Below are positions 1 to 7,458 of a DNA stretch of 16,062 bases, piece by piece; within the stretch, counting starts at the first letter, position 1; every line of letters starts with the position of its first letter. Where the stretch lies: positions 1 to 16,062 of the forward strand of contig PXAI01000310.1 of assembly GCA_003567135.1 (NCBI GenBank). Direction: 5' to 3'. The DNA is from Balneolia bacterium (GTDB lineage Bacteria; Bacteroidota; Rhodothermia; Balneolales; Cyclonatronaceae). The notes below the pieces were generated by a model that made no database searches, was not told the origin of the DNA, and was given only the letters and a program-made list of their open reading frames with translations. A program made the translations under genes and the position numbers.

Positions 1-1034
1 GAAGCCGCCCCGTATTTCTGCGCGGCAACAGTTCCTGCGCCGATCTTCATTTCGCCGTGCGTTAAAGTAGGCCCGTCTTCAACGGCCAGAACGCGTTTCC
101 CTAATATCAGCCCGGGTTTATCTACGGTTAGCGGCGAAGCGGCATCTACCACTACGGCCTTGGGATTTACTTCATAGATATTTTTTCGTACCTGCCTGAT
201 TCCCTCTGCGTCGGCGCTGTCCATTTTATTGATTACGACCACATCGGCCATGCGAAGCGTCGTCTCACCGGGATAGTAATTCAGCTCGTGGCCCGGCCTG
301 TGCGGATCGGCAACGGTGATCATAAGATCAGGCTTGTAAAACGGGAAATCGTTGTTTCCGCCATCCCAAACGATAACATCAGCTTCTTTTTCAGCTTCCC
401 GAATAATCGCCTCATAGTCAACACCGGCGTAAATAACATTACCCCGTGTAACGTGCGGCTCGTATTCTTCCATCTCTTCGATGGTACATTCGTGCGTGTG
501 AAGATCCTCAATGGTAGCAAAACGCTGCACTTTCTGCGCCACTAAATCGCCGTACGGCATAGGGTGCCGGATAGCCACTACTTTCTTGCCCATTTCCATC
601 AGCGCCTCAATCACGCGCCGGGAGGTCTGGCTCTTACCACAGCCGGTTCGGGTCGCCCCGATAGCAATGACTGGCCTTGTGCTTTTAATCATAGTTTCCT
701 TCGGGCCAATCAGCAGGAAATCGGCGCCGCTGGCGTTCACCTGAGCAGCCACGCCCATCACTTCTGTATACGAAACATCGCTGTAAGAGAATGCGCAGAT
801 ATCGATATCCAGCTTTTTGATTAGTTCGGGCAGATCGTCCTGACTGTAGATCGGTATGCCTTCCGGATATAACGTCCCGGCAAGCTCCGCCGGATATTTG
901 CGCCCGTCGATGTCCGGTATCTGCGCAGCCGTAAAGGCCCTCACATCATAATGGTCATTTTTACGAAAGTAGGTGTTAAAATTATGGAAATCCCTTCCCG
1001 CCGCACCTATAATAATTACGTTTTTCTTTTTCAT
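1..1034 (-). CDS. P-loop GTPase, cyclic 2,3-diphosphoglycerate synthetase-like (C-terminus outside window)
   Basis: I translated this reading frame from the minus strand; it stays open from ATG at 1034 to the window edge, giving 344 residues and no stop. It begins MKKKNVIIIGAAGRDFHNFN, a Rossmann-like N-terminal domain. A second nucleotide-binding domain has a P-loop, GATRTGCGKS, at residues 126-135. Further on are WDGGNNDFPF, a Walker B-like region, and NKMD at 269-272, the guanine-specificity motif. This arrangement matches the predicted-GTPase family that includes archaeal cyclic 2,3-diphosphoglycerate synthetase, whose members are about 440 residues long. Bacterial members have no settled function, so I do not claim that reaction here. 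The start has no Shine-Dalgarno sequence. A TATAAT-like hexamer lies at 1078-1083 (minus), about 44 bases upstream. The gene follows the exonuclease-kinase gene on the same strand after 108 bases, so read-through is possible. Family call fairly sure; function unknown. Confidence 0.85.
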   Translation of the reverse strand, partial: MKKKNVIIIGAAGRDFHNFNTYFRKNDHYDVRAFTAAQIPDIDGRKYPAELAGTLYPEGIPIYSQDDLPELIKKLDIDICAFSYSDVSYTEVMGVAAQVNASGADFLLIGPKETMIKSTRPVIAIGATRTGCGKSQTSRRVIEALMEMGKKVVAIRHPMPYGDLVAQKVQRFATIEDLHTHECTIEEMEEYEPHVTRGNVIYAGVDYEAIIREAEKEADVIVWDGGNNDFPFYKPDLMITVADPHRPGHELNYYPGETTLRMADVVVINKMDSADAEGIRQVRKNIYEVNPKAVVVDAASPLTVDKPGLILGKRVLAVEDGPTLTHGEMKIGAGTVAAQKYGAA

Positions 1035-1125
1035 AACAGTCGGTTAAATAGTTTGATACAGTTCGAATCGTAATAGTATTATAGTAAATATATTCTAATA
1101 ATGATATATGATTATTTGAGGAAGT

Positions 1126-1142
1126 TTGGTGAATAATCCGGG
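1126..1142. repeat. 17-bp repeat, second copy at 3827-3843
   Basis: The sequence TTGGTGAATAATCCGGG is present here and exactly again, same orientation, at 3827-3843 where it borders a long hairpin. Here it abuts the stop codon of the exonuclease-kinase gene directly (stop occupies 1143-1145), and there is no hairpin next to it. It looks like a solo end of a dispersed element or a shared terminal sequence. Confidence 0.6.
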
Positions 1143-3230
1143 TTAATACCTGATCTTCGCATATACGCTCTCGCGGCTGGCGCGTGTGGCGTCTTCTATG
1201 GTGTGGATGTTGATCCCGGCGAGCAGCGGAATCATCTTCAAAAATACGCGGGCGGTCATGATGGCGTCGCCCAGAGCCTGATGCCGGGTTTCGGTTTTGA
1301 TGCCGTACCGGGTGGCCAGATCGTCGATGCTGTGACCTTCCAGGTTCGGATGCAAAATGGTGGAGAGCAAAAGCGTATCGATTACGGGCCGCGAAAAATC
1401 GACGCCGGCGCCGCGCTGTTCAAGCTCGAGGAATCGCATATCAAAGGCGGCATTATGGGCGATAAAAATATCCTCTTCGCAAAATCTGTAAAAATCCTTC
1501 AGGCAGTGCGCGGCATTCGGTTTTTCGGCCACCATTTCATCGGTAATGCCATGGATACGCGTGGAGGCTTCCGGAATCGGGCGTCCCGGATTGATGTAGT
1601 GATGAAAACTCTGGTTCTCCCGAAGTTTTCCGTTCAGGATTCTCACCGCGCCAACCGAGATCAGCCGGTCGCCGTCGGATGGATACAGCCCGGTGGTTTC
1701 GGTATCAAAAACGGTAGCGGTGATTTTTTTAAGCGGCGTTTTCGCGATTTCTGAACTCAGACTGAACTGAAACAAGTCAAAATCAAAATGGCCTTTTCCT
1801 GTTTTTGGGGATGCCGGCTTTTCAGCCTTTGGCAAAATCATATTGAACTCACACGATCCATCCTCCGATTGTGTCCACCATTCTGCGCGGTGCTGCTGCA
1901 TCACCGTCTGCATGGAAAAAGGCAGCTTAATTCCATCAAATTCAGGAAAACCGCCGATCCAGTTTTGCAGCTGATCCTGATCGGGTTCTTCGCCGGTCCA
2001 GGAAATTTTGATCTTGTGATGTTCATCCGCAGATTCCGACGCAATCCGGATATCATCCCCCATAAGCTCTTTAATTTTTCCGGTCATGTAGAGCAAACTG
2101 ATTGATACGGAACAGGCGTCTGCTTCAACATAAGGTTCATCTTCAGGAAAGCTGAAGCTCAGGTTCAGGCCCGACTGCGCGCTAATTCTTTGCATCATGC
2201 CGAGCAGCGCGCTCAAACTTATGACCTGATTGAGACCCTCGCCCGGCTTGTTCTTCCCCTGCTCCTTCTGATAATCACCAACGAGAGCTGCTATCGTTTC
2301 GGTTTCATTTAGGATCAGCCCCAGAAACTGCTCTTGCATATCGGCACCGGCATCCGGATAATTTTTCAGGTTATCAGCCGCCGCCCGGATTCCGGCCACA
2401 GAATCGCGCACCCGGCGAATGCCGTCATCCGCAAATTCCTCTTCTTTATGATGCTTCAAAACGGAGCCGGTGATGTTCCGGATAAAAAAGAGATTTCCCG
2501 AATCAGGGTCATCTTTCAGCGAAGCGGGAATGGCTCTGATCTGTAGAAGCTGATCACCCGGCGAGCTGACGGTAAACCTGAACGAACCGTTGCCATCCGG
2601 ATGGCGGCTTTCATCTATGGCAAGTTGCACCGGCGCATTTTCGATGACCTGATCAAGCGGCCGGCCCAGGCCGAGATATGTGGGCGGATTTTTATCCGGA
2701 AGGGAGAGCATCTGTTCGGCCGGGGCGTTGAAAAGCAGAATCCTGCCCTCTTTATTGGTGACCACGAGCCCCTCCTGCAGCTGTTCGATGATTGTTGCCA
2801 GCGTGTCACGCTCGCGCGAAAGTTTCCGGGATGCCGACCGAAGCTGCTCCTGCATTTCCGACTCCTGATCATTCAGCCTTTTTGCTGCTGCATCCAGATT
2901 CTGGCCAAGCCGGTCGATAAACGTTATGCCTGAAGGCGAATATTCCGGAAGCGACGTGTTTTTGCCAAGCAGCGACGAAATATCTGATAGTTTTTCAACC
3001 GGCCTGACGTACCGGTTTACCATTAACGCCGCGGCGAGACCGGCCAGAATTGCCGGGGTTACAAAGAGTAACAGTAAAACGAAAAGGAAATCCTGACGAA
3101 AAGCGATGAGCGCGGAAGACGTCTCTTCAGCAAGGATAAACGTGAGGAATGTGTAAAAAAGGAAACCCCCGGCAAACGTAATGAGAAAAACGACCGCCGC
3201 CCAGATCCATGGCCGGGTATCACTTCTCAT
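1143..3230 (-). CDS. Membrane pseudo-histidine-kinase sensor fused to a DEDDh 3'-5' exonuclease
   Basis: The protein has 695 residues. Two membrane segments (about 9-33 and 47-71) are followed by a HAMP-like linker and coiled coil (about 72-140) and a PAS-like domain (about 141-254; [22 protein letters not shown]). A dimerisation helix at about 260-290 resembles HisKA, but where kinases carry the phospho-accepting histidine this protein has Arg272 ([14 protein letters not shown] against the usual DVSHELRTPLTAIR). The following region (about 335-468) has the length of an ATPase domain, but I find no N-box asparagine and no glycine-rich G boxes. The C-terminus (about 503-675) is a DnaQ-like exonuclease with all five DEDDh residues: D509 and E511 (FDTETTG), D597 (AHNAAFD), H650 and D655 (HQALGD). 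The start overlaps the receiver gene by 11 bases, implying translational coupling. The exonuclease should be active and the kinase should not. Its substrate is unknown; it is not the replicative epsilon subunit. Confidence 0.88.
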   Translation of the reverse strand: MRSDTRPWIWAAVVFLITFAGGFLFYTFLTFILAEETSSALIAFRQDFLFVLLLLFVTPAILAGLAAALMVNRYVRPVEKLSDISSLLGKNTSLPEYSPSGITFIDRLGQNLDAAAKRLNDQESEMQEQLRSASRKLSRERDTLATIIEQLQEGLVVTNKEGRILLFNAPAEQMLSLPDKNPPTYLGLGRPLDQVIENAPVQLAIDESRHPDGNGSFRFTVSSPGDQLLQIRAIPASLKDDPDSGNLFFIRNITGSVLKHHKEEEFADDGIRRVRDSVAGIRAAADNLKNYPDAGADMQEQFLGLILNETETIAALVGDYQKEQGKNKPGEGLNQVISLSALLGMMQRISAQSGLNLSFSFPEDEPYVEADACSVSISLLYMTGKIKELMGDDIRIASESADEHHKIKISWTGEEPDQDQLQNWIGGFPEFDGIKLPFSMQTVMQQHRAEWWTQSEDGSCEFNMILPKAEKPASPKTGKGHFDFDLFQFSLSSEIAKTPLKKITATVFDTETTGLYPSDGDRLISVGAVRILNGKLRENQSFHHYINPGRPIPEASTRIHGITDEMVAEKPNAAHCLKDFYRFCEEDIFIAHNAAFDMRFLELEQRGAGVDFSRPVIDTLLLSTILHPNLEGHSIDDLATRYGIKTETRHQALGDAIMTARVFLKMIPLLAGINIHTIEDATRASRESVYAKIRY

Positions 3231-3600
3231 CTTTCTGAGTGATGGTTTCCTTCACTTTTTCAACCAAAGCGCGCGTGGAAAACGGCTTGGTTACGTAAGC
3301 ATCGGCTCCCAGGGAAATCCCCTTGGTGATATCCTGATCGCGGCCTTTGGCAGTAAGGATAATCACTTTGATATGGCGGATCTTTTTGTCCTTTCGGATA
3401 AGCTGAAGCACGTCGAATCCGCTCCGGTTCGGGAGCATTACATCCAGCAGGATAAGGTCGGGCATCAGTTCAGGGATGAGATCGAGCGCCTGCTCTCCGT
3501 TTCTGGCAACAAACACGTTGTACCCGTTCTGGGCCATCAGAAATTCCAGCGAAATTACAATGCTGGGCTCATCATCGACTATTAAAATCTTCTTTGACAT
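3220..3600 (-). CDS. Stand-alone CheY-like receiver protein
   Basis: This is a 126-residue single-domain response regulator with no output domain. The receiver residues are intact: acidic pocket D9-D10, phospho-acceptor D53 (LLDVMLP), T83 and K105 (KPF). It should therefore be phosphorylatable. It is the first gene of a two-gene unit; its TGA overlaps the start of the pseudokinase-exonuclease gene by 11 bases. The partner lacks a phospho-donor histidine, so the phosphate must come from another kinase or a small-molecule donor, or the receiver acts mainly by binding the partner protein. ATG start; no clear Shine-Dalgarno sequence. The assignment as a receiver is secure; its output is not known. 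Confidence 0.93.
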   Translation of the reverse strand: MSKKILIVDDEPSIVISLEFLMAQNGYNVFVARNGEQALDLIPELMPDLILLDVMLPNRSGFDVLQLIRKDKKIRHIKVIILTAKGRDQDITKGISLGADAYVTKPFSTRALVEKVKETITQKDEK

Positions 3601-3725
3601 ATCTGAAAGTATGTATTACCCGAATTATTCACAACGTAAAAAAATATACATCATAAGCAATTAATATTAATATGTTTGAGTAAATATTTTGCAGTCCATA
3701 TTTGAGTATAGAAGAAGACGGCGAC

Positions 3726-3843
3726 TTTTTCCCGCTGGCTACGTTGAAGCTAAAAAAGTCTGCTCATGGTACAAGAGTACCATTCCGCTAACTTTTTCAC
3801 CTTCGCCTTGCCAGCGAAAAAAATTCTTGGTGAATAATCCGGG
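3726..3843. repeat. Long imperfect hairpin element with a repeated tail
   Basis: A nearly 100-base inverted structure is visible. The outer arms CGCTGGC (3733-3739) and GCCAGCG (3810-3816) are flanked by a T run (3726-3730) and an A run (3817-3823). The middle arms AAAAAGT (3753-3759) and ACTTTTT (3791-3797) pair. The apex is a perfect 7-base stem, ATGGTAC (3766-3772) and GTACCAT (3777-3783), around the loop AAGA. The right flank ends in the 17-bp sequence (3827-3843) also found at 1126-1142. No transposase is present. It resembles a non-autonomous dispersed repeat rather than a simple terminator, because it starts 126 bases upstream of a gene start, not after a stop codon. Confidence 0.65.
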
Positions 3844-4031
3844 ATAACTCGGCATACTTACAATTTGTAAACGGTTTCAGATTAATCTTTTTCAGAAAAT
3901 TCCCTGCAGTGTTTCCTGAGTTTATTAAGCCAAATGCCCGTTTTCGCTAATTATACATCTATCCATACTATTGATATCATTTCAGATAGGCAATGACAGA
4001 TAAATTTTTTACGCTGAATAATATTTTTCTC

Positions 4032-4066
4032 TATTTGCGGAATTATTTATTTAGCGAAATTTCGCT
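4032..4066 (+). promoter_or_regulatory. Composite operator upstream of the acetate-uptake genes
   Basis: The perfect 14-bp palindrome AGCGAAATTTCGCT lies at 4053-4066. It is preceded by TATTTGCG at 4032-4039 with exactly 13 AT-rich bases between. The same arrangement with the same spacing occurs on the minus strand at 14359-14325, upstream of aceB. The palindrome ends 100 bases before the preferred porin start. TATTTGCG is reminiscent of the TTTGC(A/G)AA core that I recall for RamB sites in Corynebacterium glutamicum. Binding by the regulator encoded at 14457-15944 is inferred, not shown. Confidence 0.72.
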
Positions 4067-4105
4067 TGCGTCGTAAATCTATAATTCATATTCTGAATTC
4101 GGCTT

Positions 4106-4116
4106 CGCTGGAAGCG
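4106..4116. promoter_or_regulatory. Possible secondary operator, CGCT-N3-AGCG
   Basis: CGCTGGAAGCG at 4106-4116 is an inverted repeat of the CGCT/AGCG half-sites with 3-base spacing, about 50 bases before the porin ATG. CGCTAACAGCG at 14424-14434, just upstream of the regulator gene, has the same form. With only eight defined bases, coincidence is possible. Confidence 0.3.
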
Positions 4117-4166
4117 CTTTTTATTCCGTGTGCGAACGTGTCCATCTAATAAAAATCTTTCGATCC

Positions 4167-5393
4167 ATGAGTTTTTCCTTTATCCCTAAAAGCATTTTAT
4201 GGCTCTGCCTGACCGGAGCTCTGATCCTAAGCACAGCTCTTCCTTCACAGGCTGCCGACGAGGATAAACCTTTCAACTTCACGTTTTTTGGCTTCGTCAA
4301 AAATGATGCTTTTTTTGATACACGCCAGATGGTCGCTGCGCGTCAGGGTCAGTTTTCACTGTTCCCATCCCCTGTAATTAAAAACGATTTGGGAACTGAC
4401 CGCAACGAGGGCCCTCTTTTCCACATGCTTGCCATCCAGTCCCGGCTTTCGATGATCGTAACCGGCCCGGACGCGTTCGGCGCTTCCTCCCGCGGATTTA
4501 TCGAGGGCGCCTTTTTTGGGAATATCGAAAGCGATATCAACGGGTTCAGGCTGCGCCACGCGTTTGTTGAGCTCGTCTGGGATGGCCGCCACAAACTTCT
4601 CTTTGGCCAGTTCTGGCATCCGATGTTTGCCGAAACCGCGGTGCCCGGCGTCGTTGCGTTTAATACCGGCGCCCCGTTCAAACCATTTTCGCGCAATCCG
4701 CAAATCCGCTACACTTTTTCTCCCGGCGATGTTTCGTTTATCCTGGCCGCCATGTCGCAAATTGATTTTGTAAGTCAGGGCGGATCAATGCCGCTGCGCA
4801 GGTCGGGCATACCAAACCTGCATGGCCAGGTGCGCTATTCCTCCGGTTCATTCGGCGCGGGTGCCGGACTCGATTTCAAATCTCTGAAACCGGAATTTTT
4901 CAGCGGTGAAGAGACGCTGAATTCGCTGGCCGGCACGGTTTACGGAACCTACTCCAGGAATTCTTTTCGAGCCATGGCTCAGTTTACATACGGCCAGAAT
5001 CTGTTTGATCATCTGATGCTGGGCGGTTTTGCCCTAAACCAGCCGTTTCCGGGCTCTTTCAACACATATGATCTGATAAACATTACCACGCGTGCCGTTT
5101 GGGCTGATATCTCAACAGGAAATACCTTCCGTGCCGGACTGTTTTTTGGGTTTACCGAAAACATGGGCGCGGATGAGGATTTCAACGGAGGTCCTGATAT
5201 GCGCGGCGGCGATATCGCATGGGTCTGGAGAGTTTCGCCCCGCATTGAGTTGAATTCCGGCCCGGTCAGGCTCAGCCTTGAAGCCGAGTATTCTGAAGCC
5301 GGATACGGCCTGCCCGATAATCGCGGCGTGGTATCCGATACCGATCCCACCAGCAATTTAAGGCTGATGTTCTCCACCTATTTCTTTTTCTGA
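4167..5393 (+). CDS. Outer-membrane beta-barrel porin associated with acetate uptake
   Basis: The frame is open from a GTG at 4128, but I prefer ATG 4167 (408 residues). From there the product opens with a textbook signal peptide: MSFSFIPKSILWLCLTGAL, a hydrophobic core, then SQA-ADED as the likely signal peptidase I site. The GTG start would put 13 extra residues, including R and K, before it. The mature part has many alternating aromatic/hydrophobic strands and ends LRLMFSTYFFF; a terminal phenylalanine is typical of barrels inserted by the Bam machinery. The N-terminal strand FNFTFFGFVKNDAFFDTRQ resembles the DcaP-like porin group. It is the first gene of a plus-strand cluster with the symporter pair (40-base gap) and lies directly behind the composite operator. 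I infer that it passes acetate or similar short carboxylates; specificity cannot be read from the sequence. Confidence 0.78.
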   Translation: MSFSFIPKSILWLCLTGALILSTALPSQAADEDKPFNFTFFGFVKNDAFFDTRQMVAARQGQFSLFPSPVIKNDLGTDRNEGPLFHMLAIQSRLSMIVTGPDAFGASSRGFIEGAFFGNIESDINGFRLRHAFVELVWDGRHKLLFGQFWHPMFAETAVPGVVAFNTGAPFKPFSRNPQIRYTFSPGDVSFILAAMSQIDFVSQGGSMPLRRSGIPNLHGQVRYSSGSFGAGAGLDFKSLKPEFFSGEETLNSLAGTVYGTYSRNSFRAMAQFTYGQNLFDHLMLGGFALNQPFPGSFNTYDLINITTRAVWADISTGNTFRAGLFFGFTENMGADEDFNGGPDMRGGDIAWVWRVSPRIELNSGPVRLSLEAEYSEAGYGLPDNRGVVSDTDPTSNLRLMFSTYFFF

Positions 5394-5433
5394 TTCGCAT
5401 ACATCCATCCCGATAACACAAACCAACCCGATT

Positions 5434-5688
5434 ATGGAAGATAAATATCAAGTTTACTGGAAACGAAACCTGACGATACTTACCGGCCTGCTTGCCGCGT
5501 GGTTCGTCTTTTCCTACGGTTTTGGCATCCTGCTCGCCGATCAGCTGAATAATATCCGCATAGGGGGATTTCAGCTTGGTTTCTGGTTTGCCCAGCAGGG
5601 CTCACAGTACGCCTTCGTCATCATCATCTTTCTGTACGTTTTCCTGATGAACAGGCTCGACCGCGAATTTGACCTGAGGGAGGAATAA
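5434..5688 (+). CDS. DUF4212 small subunit of a sodium:solute symporter
   Basis: This is an 84-residue membrane protein with two hydrophobic segments (about 14-36 and 56-72). The N-terminal YWKRNL and the C-terminal MNRLDREFDLREE match the DUF4212 family of putative small symporter subunits, which are almost always encoded directly before a VC_2705-type symporter, as here. Its stop is 3 bases before the symporter ATG, so the two are co-translated. Its role in the complex (stability or gating) is not established. It is functionally comparable to YjcH beside ActP in enterobacteria, though YjcH belongs to another family (DUF485). Confidence 0.9.
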   Translation: MEDKYQVYWKRNLTILTGLLAAWFVFSYGFGILLADQLNNIRIGGFQLGFWFAQQGSQYAFVIIIFLYVFLMNRLDREFDLREE

Positions 5689-5691
5689 GAT

Positions 5692-7365
5692 ATGGATATC
5701 CAAACCTGGACCTTTATTATCGTCGGCGCAACGTTTGCGCTTTATATCGGGATTGCAGTCTGGTCGAGAGCCGGATCAACCAAAGATTTTTATGTGGCCG
5801 GCGGATCAGTTCCTCCGCTCGCCAACGGAATGGCCACCGCCGCAGACTGGATGTCGGCCGCATCGTTTATTTCGATGGCGGGAATGATCTCGTTCCTCGG
5901 CTACGATGGTTCCGTATATCTGATGGGCTGGACCGGCGGATACGTGCTTCTCGCGCTTCTGCTGGCACCTTATCTCAGGAAATTCGGAAAGTTCACCGTG
6001 CCTGATTTCGTGGGCGACCGCTACTACTCAAGCACCGCCAGGATGGTCGCCGTGGTCTGTGCCGTATTCATCTCCTTTACCTACGTAGCCGGGCAGATGC
6101 GCGGTACAGGTATCGTATTCTCCCGTTTCCTGAACGTGGATATCGAAATGGGCGTGGTGATAGGGATGATCATCGTCTTTTTCTACGCCGTTATGGGCGG
6201 GATGAAGGGAATCACCTATACCCAGGTTGCACAGTACTGCGTATTGATTTTCGCCTATCTCGTGCCCGTGATTTTCATCTCCATTATGATGACCGGCAAC
6301 GCGATTCCCCAGCTCGGTTTCGGCGGGACGCTCGATGACGGCACCTACCTGCTGGATCGTCTTGACGGACTCAGCGCTGAACTCGGATTTGCGGCCTATA
6401 CATCGGGGACTAAACCCATGATAGACGTCTTTTTCATAACGGCCGCGCTGATGGTCGGGACGGCAGGATTACCGCACGTAATCGTGCGCTTCTTCACCGT
6501 ACCACGCGTTCGCGATGCGCGTACATCAGCCGGATACGCCCTGATTTTTATCGTACTGCTTTATTCCACCGCACCGGCACTGGCCGCCTTTGCCAAAACA
6601 AATCTTATCAAAACAGTGGATAACGTAGAGTATTCAGAAGTTCCGGAGTGGTTTACCAACTGGGAGCAAACCGGCCTTCTAAAATTCGAAGACCTGAACA
6701 ACGACGGCAGAATTCAGTTTACCGGCGACCCGGCCACGAATGAACTCACGGTTGATCCTGATATTATCGTGCTGGCCAATCCGGAAATTGCGCAGCTTCC
6801 CAACTGGGTTATCGGCCTGGTAGCTGCCGGAGGTCTTGCCGCGGCTCTTTCAACCGCTGCCGGGCTCCTGCTCGTGATTTCAACTTCGGTGGCGCACGAT
6901 CTTTTCAAACGCACGCTGAAACCCGACCTGTCGGATAAAAACGAGCTCTGGATTGCGCGAATTGCCGCCGGTGGAGCGGTCATCGTAGCCGGTTACTTCG
7001 GCATCAATCCGCCCGGGTTTGTGGCCCAGACGATTGCGTTTGCCTTCGGGCTTGCGGCCGCCTCGTTCTTCCCGGCCATCATCCTCGGAATTTTCTACAA
7101 GAAGATGAATAAGGAAGGAGCCGTGGCAGGAATGGTTGTAGGGATCGTATTCACCGCATCCTACATCATCTACTTCACCTTCCTGAACCCCGAGGCGAAC
7201 AACCCTGATAACTGGTGGTTCGGAATTTCGCCCGAAGGAATTGGTACTCTCGGTATGCTTCTGAACCTTGCGGTGGCGCTCGTAGTGGTGCGCTTCACTA
7301 AAGAAACTCCGGGAGAAATTCAGGAGCTGGTGGAAAACATCCGCGTACCGGGAACACGAAAATAA
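5692..7365 (+). CDS. Sodium:solute symporter, VC_2705 subfamily (probable acetate uptake)
   Basis: The 557-residue inner-membrane protein belongs to the SSF family, with about 13 hydrophobic segments. Family signatures include the N-terminal STKDFYVAGGSVPPLANGMA (29-48), GLPHVIVRFFTVP (259-271) and GGLAAALSTAAGLLLVISTS (380-399), where S387/T388 fall in the region that forms the sodium site in SSF proteins. A soluble loop at about 305-365 contains DLNNDGRIQF (D334, N336, D338, G339, I341), which reads as an EF-hand-like calcium loop; as I recall this insertion is characteristic of the VC_2705 subfamily. A good Shine-Dalgarno sequence (GGGAGGAA) precedes ATG 5692. Acetate is the likely substrate because acs follows 93 bases downstream and glyoxylate-bypass genes are nearby. 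Other short-chain carboxylates, such as propionate or pyruvate, remain possible. There is no fused kinase domain, so it is not CrbS-like. Confidence 0.9.
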   Translation: MDIQTWTFIIVGATFALYIGIAVWSRAGSTKDFYVAGGSVPPLANGMATAADWMSAASFISMAGMISFLGYDGSVYLMGWTGGYVLLALLLAPYLRKFGKFTVPDFVGDRYYSSTARMVAVVCAVFISFTYVAGQMRGTGIVFSRFLNVDIEMGVVIGMIIVFFYAVMGGMKGITYTQVAQYCVLIFAYLVPVIFISIMMTGNAIPQLGFGGTLDDGTYLLDRLDGLSAELGFAAYTSGTKPMIDVFFITAALMVGTAGLPHVIVRFFTVPRVRDARTSAGYALIFIVLLYSTAPALAAFAKTNLIKTVDNVEYSEVPEWFTNWEQTGLLKFEDLNNDGRIQFTGDPATNELTVDPDIIVLANPEIAQLPNWVIGLVAAGGLAAALSTAAGLLLVISTSVAHDLFKRTLKPDLSDKNELWIARIAAGGAVIVAGYFGINPPGFVAQTIAFAFGLAAASFFPAIILGIFYKKMNKEGAVAGMVVGIVFTASYIIYFTFLNPEANNPDNWWFGISPEGIGTLGMLLNLAVALVVVRFTKETPGEIQELVENIRVPGTRK

Positions 7366-7377
7366 CCTTACATAACT

Positions 7378-7414
7378 CTGCAAAAGCAACGGCTCCGGCT
7401 GTTTGCTTTTGCAG
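7378..7414. repeat. Perfect 12-bp inverted repeat between symporter and acs
   Basis: CTGCAAAAGCAA (7378-7389) pairs perfectly with TTGCTTTTGCAG (7403-7414) around a GC-rich 13-base loop. It lies 12 bases after the symporter stop and 44 bases before acs. No uridine run follows, so it is a poor intrinsic terminator. An RNA-processing or attenuation element, or an operator, are alternatives. Confidence 0.6.
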
Positions 7415-7458
7415 GTTTATCACATCTGATTAAACCCACAATTTCAATCTGCTGAAAC

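Larger units (their letters stand above)
3601..4166. other. Divergent intergenic region between the receiver and porin genes
   Basis: About 566 bases of mostly AT-rich DNA separate the divergent receiver gene (minus) and porin gene (plus). I see no convincing gene here. It holds a long hairpin repeat at 3726-3843, a half-site resembling the operator (TTTTCGCTAA, 3941-3950), the composite operator at 4032-4066 and a short CGCT-N3-AGCG inverted repeat at 4106-4116. The promoters of both flanking units must lie here, but I cannot place their hexamers with confidence. Confidence 0.6.

Noticed and set aside
1203..1754. 183-codon plus-strand open frame opposite the exonuclease domain
   Set aside because: The minus-strand frame holds all DEDDh motifs; the plus-strand frame has none and is a shadow.
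1143..3230. Annotation as DNA polymerase III epsilon subunit or as a functional sensor histidine kinase
   Set aside because: Automatic naming by either half would mislead: no polymerase context or clamp-binding features are visible, and the kinase half lacks its phospho-histidine and ATP-binding boxes.
4128..4166. GTG start that would extend the porin by 13 residues
   Set aside because: The ATG at 4167 gives a clean signal peptide with a short positively charged start; the extension would spoil it.
5692..7365. CrbS-type symporter-kinase
   Set aside because: The protein ends after the SSF membrane domain at 557 residues; no PAS, HisKA or ATPase domain is attached.
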